Position numbers and translations under genes: made by a program
In this document: positions 8,838 to 17,977 of the stretch, one piece after another
Layout of the letters: the number at the start of each line of letters is the position of its first letter
Position numbering within the stretch: position 1 is the stretch's first letter
Source: Saprospiraceae bacterium
GTDB taxonomy: Bacteria > Bacteroidota > Bacteroidia > Chitinophagales > Saprospiraceae
Direction: 5' to 3'
Length of the DNA stretch: 62,432 nt
Assembly (NCBI GenBank): GCA_020628085.1
Contig: JAHDFQ010000002.1
Location: 37,952-100,383, forward strand
Notes under the pieces: generated by a model
The model's input: the letters and a program-made list of their open reading frames with translations, nothing else
Told to the model about the DNA's origin: nothing
Database searches by the model: none

Positions 8838-9827
8838 ATGAGCAAAAAAATATTAGTAACAGGAGCAGATGGTTTCATTGGTAGTCATTTAGTAGAGCAT
8901 TTGTTGGATTGTGGTTATCAGGTGAAGGCGTTTTGTTTGTATAATTCATTCAATTCTTATGGTTGGTTAGATACATTTCCAAAAGAAAAATTAGCCAATA
9001 TAGAAATATTTATGGGAGATGTCCGTGACCCCAACGGTGTTCGGATAGCTATGGAAGGTTGTGATTGGGTCTTTCATTTAGCGGCACTAATTGCTATTCC
9101 TTATAGTTACCATTCTCCTGATAGTTATGTAGATACTAATATAAAAGGAACGTTAAATATTCTGCAAGCCGCTCGACAGTTGAATATCGAAAGAGTTTTG
9201 GTAACATCTACTTCCGAAGTATATGGAACAGCTCAATATATTCCGATTGATGAAAAACATCCGTTTCAAGGACAATCTCCATATAGTGCCACTAAAATTG
9301 GAGCGGATCGAATAGCCGAGTCCTTTTATCGCTCTTTTGATATGCCTGTTACTATTGTCCGTCCGTTCAATACATATGGGCCACGACAATCGGCACGAGC
9401 TGTCATTCCTACCATTATTACTCAGTTATTAAATGGTATGGAAGAAATTAAATTGGGTGATTTGACTCCAACAAGAGACTTGGTCTTCGTAAAAGATACA
9501 GTCCGAGGGTTTGAAGCCATAGCTCGATCTGAAAAAGCGATTGGAGAAGAAATTAATATTGCAACTCAAAGTGAAATATCTATCGGAACTTTGGCTCAAA
9601 CAATGATTAATCAAATCAACCCAAAGGCCGTAATCGTTCAAGATAAAGAACGTATGCGTCCTTCTAAAAGCGAAGTGTTTAGGTTATACGGAGCCAATTC
9701 CAAAATTAAAGCCTTGACGGATTGGGAAATGCAGTTTGATTTGGAAACAGGAATTGCCGAAACCATCAAATGGTTTGACCATAAAGACAACTTAAAAGCT
9801 TACAAACACGAAATTTACAACGTATGA
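8838..9827 (+). CDS. legB: LegB-type NDP-sugar 4,6-dehydratase
   Basis: 329-residue extended short-chain dehydrogenase. NAD-binding TGADGFIGSH is at 8-17, TSTSE at 123-127 and the catalytic YSATK at 149-153. It closely resembles LegB, which makes the 4-keto-6-deoxy intermediate in legionaminic acid synthesis. Its product is the substrate of the next gene, a PLP aminotransferase, with which it overlaps by four bases (ATGA, 9824-9827). GDP-GlcNAc is the likely substrate given ptmE. Confidence 0.88.
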   Translation: MSKKILVTGADGFIGSHLVEHLLDCGYQVKAFCLYNSFNSYGWLDTFPKEKLANIEIFMGDVRDPNGVRIAMEGCDWVFHLAALIAIPYSYHSPDSYVDTNIKGTLNILQAARQLNIERVLVTSTSEVYGTAQYIPIDEKHPFQGQSPYSATKIGADRIAESFYRSFDMPVTIVRPFNTYGPRQSARAVIPTIITQLLNGMEEIKLGDLTPTRDLVFVKDTVRGFEAIARSEKAIGEEINIATQSEISIGTLAQTMINQINPKAVIVQDKERMRPSKSEVFRLYGANSKIKALTDWEMQFDLETGIAETIKWFDHKDNLKAYKHEIYNV

Positions 9828-10963
9828 TCCCTTTATCAATTCCACATCTGAATGGGAATGAATGGAAATATATCAAAGACTGTTTAGATACCAATTGGAT
9901 CTCTTCAGTGGGTTCGTATGTAACGGCGTTTGAAGAAAAAGTAGCTGCCTTTGTAGGAGCAAAATACGGAGTTGCTACATCTAACGGAACAGCAGCACTA
10001 CACATCAGTTTATTGTTAGCAGGTGTCGAAAATGACGATTATGTGATTGCTCCAAATATTACGTTTATTGCTTCTATTAATAGTATCAAATATTGTAACG
10101 CCGATCCTATTTTGATAGATGTTGATGCTAGTACATGGCAGATGGATTTAGATGTGTTGGAAGATTTTTTAGCGAATCAGACGATCCTAAAAAAAGATGG
10201 ATTATACCTAAAATCAGACAACCGTAGAATCAAGGCTATTATGCCCGTTCATGTCTTGGGTAATATGGTAGATATGAAACGATTTATGGACATCGTCCAA
10301 ACATATCATCTCGAAGTAGTAGAAGACGCAACAGAGGCCTTAGGGTCTTATTATGACGGACAACATGCAGGTACTTTTGGGAGATTTGGTTGTTTTAGTT
10401 TTAATGGAAATAAAATTATTACAACAGGTGGCGGTGGTGTTATTGTAACGAACGATGAAGTATTAGCGAAAAAAGCCAAACATTTGACAACACAAGCAAA
10501 AGCTGATCGAATGGAATATATCCACGATGAAATAGGATATAATTATCGTTTGGTCAATGTACTTGCAGCGATGGGGGTTGCTCAAATGGAACAATTGTCA
10601 GATATACTTAAGCGGAAACAAGAAATTGCAGATTTCTATTATCAGCATTTAAAAAATGACCATATTGATTTCCAAGAAATAACTTCAAACGTAGACACCA
10701 ATCAATGGTTGTTCACTATAAAAACAATGCAACAGAAAGTATTATTAAAATCGTTAAACGAAAATGCGATACAAGCTCGTCCTTTTTGGAAACCGATGAA
10801 TCAGCTACGCATGTTTAAAAATGATTTATATATTCAGCAAAAGGATATTTCAAATGAGGTTTACCAAAACTGTTTGAGTATTCCGTGTTCAGCAGGAATT
10901 ACCACAGAAGAATTAAGCACAGTTGTTCGTGTAATCAAATCATCTTTGATAAATCCTACGTAG
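9824..10963 (+). CDS. legC: LegC-type PLP-dependent 4-aminotransferase
   Basis: 379-residue aminotransferase of the DegT/DnrJ/EryC1 family. SNGTAALH (53-60) binds the cofactor phosphate, EDATEALGS (167-175) carries the pyridine-nitrogen aspartate D168, and FNGNKIITTGGGG contains the Schiff-base lysine K197. It transaminates the 4-keto sugar from LegB, giving the amine that LegH acetylates. Separation from the legI-legF block by one lipoprotein gene still leaves every step of the pathway within 8.4 kb. Confidence 0.88.
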   Translation: MIPLSIPHLNGNEWKYIKDCLDTNWISSVGSYVTAFEEKVAAFVGAKYGVATSNGTAALHISLLLAGVENDDYVIAPNITFIASINSIKYCNADPILIDVDASTWQMDLDVLEDFLANQTILKKDGLYLKSDNRRIKAIMPVHVLGNMVDMKRFMDIVQTYHLEVVEDATEALGSYYDGQHAGTFGRFGCFSFNGNKIITTGGGGVIVTNDEVLAKKAKHLTTQAKADRMEYIHDEIGYNYRLVNVLAAMGVAQMEQLSDILKRKQEIADFYYQHLKNDHIDFQEITSNVDTNQWLFTIKTMQQKVLLKSLNENAIQARPFWKPMNQLRMFKNDLYIQQKDISNEVYQNCLSIPCSAGITTEELSTVVRVIKSSLINPT

Positions 10964-10993
10964 AGTGAATGTACATAAATTGTGTAGACGATA

Positions 10994-11809
10994 ATGAACG
11001 ATTTTAATTTAGATTTTTTAGTAGTAGGGGCGATGAAAGCAGGAACCACTACACTGGTTCGCCATCTTCAGACCAATACAGATATAGCCTGTCCGTTTCA
11101 TGAAGTTCATTATTTCAATAACCCTAAAAATTATAAAAAAGGATTGAATTGGTATGCGAAGCATTTTTCTTCTTTCTCAAAGTCTAAAAAGAGAGGCGAA
11201 AAAACGCCTGCATATAGTTACCAACCAGATGTAGCAGAAAAGATTTATCATTTTAATCCGAATATAAAATTGGTTTGGATTTTCAGAAATCCAGTTCATC
11301 GTACATATTCACATTATTGGCATTGTATAAGGAATGGAAATGAATATCTATCTTTTGAAGATTGTTTGAGGTTGAATCATAAGGTTTTAGAAGCTAATAT
11401 TTATCGAGATTATAAACGTAGAAGCGTATATGTGGAACAGGTGAAACGCTATTTACAGTATTTTTCTTTAGACCAAATGCACTTTGTGATTTTTGAGTCA
11501 TTCAAACAAGATAAAGATACCGAATTGGAAAAGTTAGCCTCCTTTTTAGAGATCAAAAACGAGTTTTCAGAGTTGAACCGAACGAAAAGAAACGAGGGAT
11601 TTCAACCAGCATCCATACCACTAGAATATTATTCAAAAAAACTATTTGGAGCAAGTTTACCATGGAGAATTATCCATTATTTAAATAAAAAACTGGGAAA
11701 AGAATATCCACGCATTGATCCTCTAGTTGAAAAAGAATTAGAAAATTACTTTCATCCTTTTAACCGTCAGCTAGAACAATTAATACAGCAACCGATTCAA
11801 CAATGGTAG
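10994..11809 (+). CDS. PAPS-dependent sulfotransferase
   Basis: 271 residues. The 5'-phosphosulfate loop GAMKAGTTT is at 12-20, and the 3'-phosphate-binding segment RNPVHRTYSHYW starts at R98 with S106. This is the classical sulfotransferase fold (Sulfotransfer_1), which moves sulfate from PAPS to a hydroxyl or amine. Its place among glycan genes makes a sugar of the polymer the likely acceptor. The reading frame ends next to a long imperfect inverted repeat that precedes the flippase gene. Confidence 0.85.
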   Translation: MNDFNLDFLVVGAMKAGTTTLVRHLQTNTDIACPFHEVHYFNNPKNYKKGLNWYAKHFSSFSKSKKRGEKTPAYSYQPDVAEKIYHFNPNIKLVWIFRNPVHRTYSHYWHCIRNGNEYLSFEDCLRLNHKVLEANIYRDYKRRSVYVEQVKRYLQYFSLDQMHFVIFESFKQDKDTELEKLASFLEIKNEFSELNRTKRNEGFQPASIPLEYYSKKLFGASLPWRIIHYLNKKLGKEYPRIDPLVEKELENYFHPFNRQLEQLIQQPIQQW

Positions 11810-11826
11810 GTAAGCGGTCGGACAAA
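11810..11826 (+). repeat. Left copy of a 17-base inverted repeat bracketing wzx
   Basis: GTAAGCGGTCGGACAAA lies directly after the sulfotransferase stop. Its reverse complement, with one mismatch, occurs at 13250-13266 just beyond the flippase gene. Confidence 0.6.
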
Positions 11827-11950
11827 ATTACTTATATAATAACGCCAACCTTCAAAAAAAGCGTAAAATACTGACGATCAGGAGGTTTTTATGACTTTTT
11901 TGGAGGTTTTGAAGGCGGTTATTATATTAATTTTTCTGACCTACTACTTA
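11810..11950. repeat. Long imperfect inverted repeat (hairpin-like) before the flippase gene
   Basis: The 164-base gap after the sulfotransferase is almost filled by one imperfect palindrome. The left strand contains TATAATAACGCC followed by ACCTTCAAAA; the right strand contains TTTTGAAGG then CGGTTATTATA. The outer ends also partly pair (TAAG near 11811 with CTTA near 11947). It could be a structured leader, a terminator without a clear U tract, or a small MITE-like element. No target-site duplication is obvious. Confidence 0.5.
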
Positions 11951-11973
11951 AAGATAGATAAAAGAGATGTGGC

Positions 11974-13245
11974 TTGAAATTTAAAAACAGTAGTTTATTA
12001 AAATCACTTAGTATTTATACGCTTGCTAGTTTTTTTAATGCTAGCATCCCCTTTTTATTATTACCCATATTGACGGGATATATTGAACCTAAAGATTTAG
12101 GGAAATTGTATGTGGCTCAAGTAATTTTGAGGTTTTTAGAACCCATCGTATTGTTTGGAAGCCAGCATTTAACCAGTATCGATTTTTTTCAAAGAGAGAA
12201 AGATAGTTTCAAAACACTACTTAGTTCGTCAGCAGTGATTCCAAGTATTAGTGTTGTTCTTTTTTCTGTTCTCGCCTTTTTTACAGCTAGTTTTTGGGCA
12301 GATTTATTTGATTTACCTAAAATATTAATACTCCTTTTTCCGCTCTTTGCCTATTTCGCCTACGTGCCTGCCATTTTTTTACAGTTGGTCAGAAATCTCA
12401 ATAAACCATTTTTATTTTCTTTATATCAAATAGGGTGGACAGTACTTAATGTAGGCTTATCATTGTTGTTTGTAGTGTCGTTTGACATGAATTGGGAAGG
12501 AAGAATTGGTGGAATTGTCCTAAGTAACGGTATTGTCTTTTTATTGGGTATTGTACTACTATATCAACAGGGATATTTATCTTTTGATTTAAACTGGAAG
12601 GATACTAAAAAGGCACTTTTGTTTGGTATGCCTCTTATTTTACACAATATAGGCACACTAATTATTAACAAAGCTGATATTTTTTTCGTTGATGCTCTTT
12701 GTGGAAAAGAAACGCTGGGAATTTATATGGTTGGGTATCAAATCGGAATGATTATCATGATTCTTCAAGCAGCATTTGAAAAAGCGTGGACTCCTTTTCT
12801 GTTTTCAAAGTTAAAGAACCCATCCTATGCGGATAAAATTAAATTAGTTAAAATAATATATGCCTCGTGGTTGTTTTTTATAGGTTCTGCTCTTTTAGTT
12901 GGCTTCGTATTTCCTTATGTGTTTGAGTTTTATATACAAAATCCTTTATATGTTGGTGCCAAAAAGTATATAATCTGGATTGCCTTGGGATACGCATTTT
13001 TAGGTATCTATAAATCTTTTTGTGGATTTATTTTCTATGAGAAAAAAGCTCATTTATTAGCAGGACTTACTATTTTAAACGGAATTTTAAATATGGGATT
13101 AAATTATATTTTGATTATGAAATATGATGCTATTGGTGCAGCTTATGCTACGTTGATCTCTATGATTTTTATAAGTGTATTAACATTCTTTTTAAGTTAT
13201 AAAGTGTATAAAATGCCTTGGTTACTAAGACCAACCAATTCTTAA
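11974..13245 (+). CDS. wzx: Wzx-type polysaccharide flippase (MATE/MOP superfamily)
   Basis: 423 residues, strongly hydrophobic with about 12 membrane segments, as expected of Wzx/RfbX oligosaccharide translocases. These flip undecaprenyl-linked repeat units across the inner membrane. The start chosen is TTG at 11974, because the only nearby ATG (11967) runs into a stop after five codons. The first helix begins soon after (SIYTLASFFNASIPFLLLP). The gene is the only one in the locus bracketed by a pair of inverted repeats, and a hairpin-like region sits just upstream. Confidence 0.85.
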   Translation: MKFKNSSLLKSLSIYTLASFFNASIPFLLLPILTGYIEPKDLGKLYVAQVILRFLEPIVLFGSQHLTSIDFFQREKDSFKTLLSSSAVIPSISVVLFSVLAFFTASFWADLFDLPKILILLFPLFAYFAYVPAIFLQLVRNLNKPFLFSLYQIGWTVLNVGLSLLFVVSFDMNWEGRIGGIVLSNGIVFLLGIVLLYQQGYLSFDLNWKDTKKALLFGMPLILHNIGTLIINKADIFFVDALCGKETLGIYMVGYQIGMIIMILQAAFEKAWTPFLFSKLKNPSYADKIKLVKIIYASWLFFIGSALLVGFVFPYVFEFYIQNPLYVGAKKYIIWIALGYAFLGIYKSFCGFIFYEKKAHLLAGLTILNGILNMGLNYILIMKYDAIGAAYATLISMIFISVLTFFLSYKVYKMPWLLRPTNS

Positions 13246-13249
13246 TAAA

Positions 13250-13266
13250 TTTGTCCGACCACTTAC
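13250..13266 (-). repeat. Right copy of the 17-base inverted repeat bracketing wzx
   Basis: TTTGTCCGACCACTTAC is the reverse complement of 11810-11826 at 16 of 17 positions. It begins five bases after the wzx stop codon. Confidence 0.6.
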
Positions 13267-13295
13267 ACTGCCTTTAATAGAAATATTTTTTTACT

Positions 13296-14336
13296 ATGTC
13301 AAATCAAATATTTATTATTAATTCTCCTTTTCAAATGCTCAATGCTTTGGAGGCGAGAGCTACATTTAAAGCAGATATAAATATTTTGGTAATTAAGTTA
13401 TTGGATAATCAAAATACAAATGCACAGATTGCTTCAATGGTTAATACCACGAATTGGGAAAAAGTCTTTTATATAAAAAGAAGTAAATTAAGCATCAATT
13501 TTCTTAGAGATTTATGGTTGCTTCGGAAGCTAAAGAAACAAATTAAACAGTTTGATCGAGTGTTTATGGGGGATTTTATTCCTTGGAATATTCGAGTTTT
13601 TGCACAAAATTTAGATTGTGAAGAACTCATCCTATTAGATGACGGCCTAGCTACAATAGCGGTTCAAAATAACTATATTAAATATCCAAACACATTTCAT
13701 AATACTAAAAATAAGCCTTACCAAAAAGCAAAAGTGGCTAAATATTTATTTGGTTTAGGAGGACAAATCGAACAGCCGATTCATTTGTTTTCTAGTTTTC
13801 AATTAAAAGCATTACCGCAGCAAACTATTTATGAGAATAAGTTTAGTGTTATAAAATCAAAAATAGCCAAGTGTGATAGCACAGTTATGGATGATACGAT
13901 GTATATTATTGGTTCTCCTTATGTAGAGAAACATATGTTGCGTAAGACCTCTTATTTATCGTTGCTTCGTCAAATTAAAGAAAAACATAGCCAGTTAAAA
14001 TTGATTTATATTTCGCATAGAGCCGAATCCAAAGAAAATTTGCAAGATATTGAAAGCCTGTTGGCTTGTAAGGTGGAACAATTTGACTCTATTTTGGAAA
14101 TAGCATTTATCAAATACCAAATTCATCCAGTCCATGTTTGTGGATTTACATCAACAGCACTAGTTAATTTAAAAAAAATGTACGACAAGCTGAATGTACA
14201 TGCTTATTGGATCAGATTAGATGAAATGCCGTTAGACCTAAAGGTAAGGGTAGAAGCAGGTTATGATTATATGATAAAAGAAGGAATAAAAGTAGAAAAA
14301 TTACCTTCTAACTCGCACAGAGAGCATGTTATTTAA
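13296..14336 (+). CDS. Polysialyltransferase/GT52-like glycosyltransferase, candidate nonulosonate transferase
   Basis: 346 residues, no membrane segment. The sequence shows the three hallmarks of bacterial GT-B sialyltransferases of families GT38/GT52: an acidic DDG motif (LLDDGLAT, D115-G117), a histidine motif where HP usually stands (YISHRAES, H241) and a serine-rich CMP-binding segment (CGFTSTALVNL, S286). It is therefore the best candidate to use the CMP-nonulosonic acid made by legF. The exact acceptor and linkage cannot be read. Overall similarity to named enzymes is low, so this is a motif-based call. It overlaps the following MBOAT gene by 11 bases. Confidence 0.6.
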   Translation: MSNQIFIINSPFQMLNALEARATFKADINILVIKLLDNQNTNAQIASMVNTTNWEKVFYIKRSKLSINFLRDLWLLRKLKKQIKQFDRVFMGDFIPWNIRVFAQNLDCEELILLDDGLATIAVQNNYIKYPNTFHNTKNKPYQKAKVAKYLFGLGGQIEQPIHLFSSFQLKALPQQTIYENKFSVIKSKIAKCDSTVMDDTMYIIGSPYVEKHMLRKTSYLSLLRQIKEKHSQLKLIYISHRAESKENLQDIESLLACKVEQFDSILEIAFIKYQIHPVHVCGFTSTALVNLKKMYDKLNVHAYWIRLDEMPLDLKVRVEAGYDYMIKEGIKVEKLPSNSHREHVI

Positions 14337-15795
14337 CTCATTTACATTTCTAGTTTTTTTACCAGTAGTTTTTTTGTTGTACTGGTTTGTATTTCAACGT
14401 AATTTGAAGGTGCAAAACTTCTTCTTACTGATAGTGAGTTATATTTTTTATGGCTGGTGGGATTGGCGATTTTTGTCTTTGATAATAGTTAGTTCTTTTG
14501 TTGATTATTATGTTGGTTCACAGGTATACAAAACAGAAAAGCAATCGAAACGTAAGTGGCTTTTAGGCATTAGTTTATTAGTTAATTTAGGTTTTCTAGG
14601 CTTTTTTAAATATTATAATTTTTTTGTAGAAAGTTTTATTGATAGTTTTAGTCTGTTTGGCGTCAGCTTAAATATCAATACTTTACAGATACTTTTACCC
14701 GTCGGAATTAGTTTTTATACGTTTCAGACCTTGAGTTATACGATAGATATTTATCGGAAAGAATTAGAACCTGCTCAGGACATCATTGCATTTTTTGCTT
14801 TTGTGAGCTTCTTTCCACAGTTAGTAGCTGGCCCGATAGAACGAGCAAGGAATTTAATTCCACGATTTCAAAAAATTCGTCATTTTGATTACGATAATAC
14901 ACGGCTTGGATTGAAAATTATTCTTTGGGGAATGTTCAAAAAAGTGGTTATTGCCGATAATGTTGCCATTCTTGTAGATACAGTTTTTAATAATCCTGAA
15001 AGTTATACGGGAGTTCCATTATTGGTTGGATCATTTTTCTTTGCAATTCAGATTTATTGCGACTTTTCTGGATATTCAGATATTGCTATTGGTACAGCTA
15101 AGTTATTCGGCTTTGAGTTGATGACCAATTTCAACAGACCTTATTATTCTAAGTCTATTACCGAGTTTTGGCGACGTTGGCACATTTCTCTTTCAACTTG
15201 GTTCAGAGATTATGTGTATATTCCACTAGGTGGAAGTAGAGTTTCTATTTCTAGGCACTATACCAATTTATTCATTACGTTTTTGGTGAGTGGTTTATGG
15301 CACGGAGCCAATTGGACTTTTGTGATCTGGGGAGCATATCATGGGGTATTAATTGTGCTTGAAAATTTCTGGAAGAGAAATGTTAAATGGAGTTTTAGTT
15401 CCATTATGGGGCATACTGCCAATAAGTACTTTAAATTATTAACAACCTTTATATTGGTTTGCATAGGATGGGTGTTTTTTAGAGCAAACTCCGTTTCAGA
15501 TGCCTTTTATATTTTACAAAACATGTTTATTGATGTAGGTGACTATACCAATGTACAAGCTATTGCACTCAAGTTTAGAGGTATTGGTTTGAAAGAAATT
15601 GAACTGGCAAGAATACTTGTGTTTATAGCAATCATGGAATTGTATCATTTTTATGAACGAAAAGGGAATATTTGGGAACAGTTGAGTCGATGGAGCTTAC
15701 CTTTCCGATGGGGTGTATACTATATTTTAATTATACTCATCTTGTTTTTTGGACCGCATGGTCAGGTACAAAATTTTATATACTTTCAATTTTAA
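14326..15795 (+). CDS. MBOAT O-acyltransferase, AlgI-like
   Basis: 489 residues with about ten or more membrane helices. The MBOAT signature WRRWHISLSTWFRDYVYIP starts at 282 and the catalytic histidine is H326 in SGLWHGANWTF. Family members such as AlgI and PatA pass an acetyl group through the inner membrane to an SGNH partner, which transfers it to a glycan. The next gene supplies such a partner. The pair should O-acetylate the polymer made by this locus. Whether it acts on the nonulosonic acid or another residue is unknown. Confidence 0.9.
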   Translation: MLFNSFTFLVFLPVVFLLYWFVFQRNLKVQNFFLLIVSYIFYGWWDWRFLSLIIVSSFVDYYVGSQVYKTEKQSKRKWLLGISLLVNLGFLGFFKYYNFFVESFIDSFSLFGVSLNINTLQILLPVGISFYTFQTLSYTIDIYRKELEPAQDIIAFFAFVSFFPQLVAGPIERARNLIPRFQKIRHFDYDNTRLGLKIILWGMFKKVVIADNVAILVDTVFNNPESYTGVPLLVGSFFFAIQIYCDFSGYSDIAIGTAKLFGFELMTNFNRPYYSKSITEFWRRWHISLSTWFRDYVYIPLGGSRVSISRHYTNLFITFLVSGLWHGANWTFVIWGAYHGVLIVLENFWKRNVKWSFSSIMGHTANKYFKLLTTFILVCIGWVFFRANSVSDAFYILQNMFIDVGDYTNVQAIALKFRGIGLKEIELARILVFIAIMELYHFYERKGNIWEQLSRWSLPFRWGVYYILIILILFFGPHGQVQNFIYFQF

Positions 15796-15831
15796 ATAAT
15801 CCCTTAAAACGACTTAAATATATACACACTT

Positions 15832-16764
15832 TTGATAAATAAACTTATAGTTAGAATAGGACTTTTTTCTATCCCATTAATACTATGGATGGTATTAGTA
15901 GTGTTGATAGACCCTTTCAATTACTTTGGGTTATCGAACTATATTTCAGACAAAGTAAAACAAGAAAATGTTAGACCGATTAATAACCTCTTATATCGTT
16001 CTTTTGAGTTTAAACATAAACCTTGTCCTAATATATTAATTGGCGATTCAAGAACAGGTCAACTTCCTGTAGAATATATTGAAAAATTAACGGGTAATAA
16101 TTACGCACAATTGAGTACCAATGCTGCCAAACTAAATGAAATTGTAGATATGTTTTGGTTGGCTAACTCGAAGACTAAACTAAAAGAAGTAACCATAGGG
16201 ATCAATTTTTCGATGTACAATTATTATGGTTACCAAGACCGAGTTGCTATCGTAAATGCAATGCTTAAAAATCCATTTCTTTATATTTTTAATAAAAATA
16301 TAGTAGAGGCAATGTTGATAGCTATCAAAGCAACTTTTTTTGATTACAAAACTTCTTCTAAACCACCCATGAATGAGGCAGATTTCTGGGAGTGGACCAT
16401 CAAAAATAAGTCAAGACATTGGTATGGTAAATATAAATATCCATCGGAAAGAATTAGAAACATGTTAATTGAAATGGATGAGTATGCTTACAAAAATGAT
16501 ATCAAATTAACTTTTTTTATAACTCCTCATCATGAAGAGTTTCGAGAGAAACTGAAAATGTACCAGTTAGAGGAAGAAGAGCAATTATTTAAAGAAGATT
16601 TAAAACAATTACATGCAAAAGTTATTGATTTTGATTATAAAAATGACTTTACAATGGACAGGCAGAATTTTAGAGATCCCATTCATTACAGTATTGAAGC
16701 AGGAGAAATTTTAGCACAGGAAATTTGGTTAGAGAACTACAAATATGGAAAGCTACTCAAATAG
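15832..16764 (+). CDS. SGNH-like membrane-anchored O-acetyltransferase partner of the MBOAT protein
   Basis: 310 residues with one N-terminal membrane anchor (about 8-27) and an extracytoplasmic domain. GDSR at 71-74 (nucleophile S73) and RDPIHYS with D282 and H285 form the catalytic triad pattern of SGNH/AlgJ-AlgX-type acetyltransferases. Position directly after the MBOAT gene fits the two-component scheme. The start is TTG at 15832, chosen because the hydrophobic anchor begins a few codons later and no ATG precedes it in frame. Its last 20 bases overlap the next gene. Weak overall similarity means the exact family is uncertain. Confidence 0.65.
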   Translation: MINKLIVRIGLFSIPLILWMVLVVLIDPFNYFGLSNYISDKVKQENVRPINNLLYRSFEFKHKPCPNILIGDSRTGQLPVEYIEKLTGNNYAQLSTNAAKLNEIVDMFWLANSKTKLKEVTIGINFSMYNYYGYQDRVAIVNAMLKNPFLYIFNKNIVEAMLIAIKATFFDYKTSSKPPMNEADFWEWTIKNKSRHWYGKYKYPSERIRNMLIEMDEYAYKNDIKLTFFITPHHEEFREKLKMYQLEEEEQLFKEDLKQLHAKVIDFDYKNDFTMDRQNFRDPIHYSIEAGEILAQEIWLENYKYGKLLK

Positions 16765-17977
16765 CATGGTTCGGCCCGTTTTAAATAGCTATTCAAAGAG
16801 AAGGGAACAGATTGAATTAGCACTGCTATTTTTTTCATTTATACTGTTCTTTATTGCTGTACCAATAGAGTTGCTTTTTATTAACTACGCCTATAATATG
16901 GGATTGATCTGTATTTTCCTATATTATGCACTTTGGAGAGATCGGTTTTTAATGTTTAAAATTGAAAAATCTATACTACCCTATGTCTTTGCTATTTTTA
17001 TAATTATAACAATTGGGTGGCTATTCAATTTACATCATTATACCCTAGTTTTGTACTTGAAAATAATCGCCTTATTTGCATTTTTTTCAAAGTCAAGCAT
17101 TCGATTACAGAGTTTTATTAAATATGTCAATTATACATATTTGATCTATGCCCTTTTCTCTTATTTAATGTCATATGGAATTATTCCAAGTTTTATAACT
17201 AAGACGCAGCTCAATCAGCAGTATGAAGTTCTTTTTGGGTTTCCTATATGGACTTTAATCGGTATAGAAGGAAGTACAGCCGCTATTGATTCTTACAGTG
17301 GCTTGGTTGCTTTGTTAAATCTCTTTCTTAGCAAATCTAAAACAAGATATTTCTGGGCTTTTTTTGCAATTTTTTCTGTTGTTCTTACAACTAGAATGAC
17401 TCCTCTAGTCGCATTTTTCGGAGCGTTTATGTCCTTTTTTTTTGTAAGAAATAAAAAAATGGCCATCCTAGCATGTTTACTAACCATGACAGGGTTTTTT
17501 ACGCTACTGATTCTTCAGCATTATTACCCTGACATGACCGTTTCTATTTATGGTAACAATATCGAATTAAGTATAATTTTTGTAGCCTCTACCCATGCTA
17601 GATCATTAATTTGGGAAAAACAACTCATGAATGTATATGAGTATTATTCTATATTTGATTATATATTTGGTTACTTTGACGATAAAATAACCCACGTAAC
17701 AGTCCTTTGGGGACGACATAAAGAAATGATTAATCCTCATAATAGCTATATTTATTTGTTTTTTTTAAGCCCTTTTCTAGCTATTGGAACATATATTCTT
17801 ATTTTAAGAAAAACATACACCCAGTATAGCCGTCATTTATTTCCTATTATATTTTTTATATTAGTCGCTGGTTTTACAACACAAAAAATTTTTGTAGTTG
17901 AAAATCCTATATATCTTTATGTGCTTATCTTTTTGTTAATGGGTAGGTACAAAAAAATAGCACCTAGTTATGGTTAA
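16745..17977 (+). CDS. Wzy-like O-antigen/capsule polymerase
   Basis: 410 residues, about ten to eleven predicted membrane segments, and a long extracytoplasmic loop around residues 240-320 that includes HNSY in a proline-rich context (INPHNSYIYLF). This is the layout of Wzy polymerases and O-antigen ligases. It probably joins lipid-linked repeat units in the periplasm. Two starts are possible: ATG 16745, which overlaps the previous gene by 20 bases, and ATG 16766, which starts just after that gene's stop. A second gene of the same type lies at 21619, so one may be a ligase. Confidence 0.75.
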   Translation: MESYSNSMVRPVLNSYSKRREQIELALLFFSFILFFIAVPIELLFINYAYNMGLICIFLYYALWRDRFLMFKIEKSILPYVFAIFIIITIGWLFNLHHYTLVLYLKIIALFAFFSKSSIRLQSFIKYVNYTYLIYALFSYLMSYGIIPSFITKTQLNQQYEVLFGFPIWTLIGIEGSTAAIDSYSGLVALLNLFLSKSKTRYFWAFFAIFSVVLTTRMTPLVAFFGAFMSFFFVRNKKMAILACLLTMTGFFTLLILQHYYPDMTVSIYGNNIELSIIFVASTHARSLIWEKQLMNVYEYYSIFDYIFGYFDDKITHVTVLWGRHKEMINPHNSYIYLFFLSPFLAIGTYILILRKTYTQYSRHLFPIIFFILVAGFTTQKIFVVENPIYLYVLIFLLMGRYKKIAPSYG

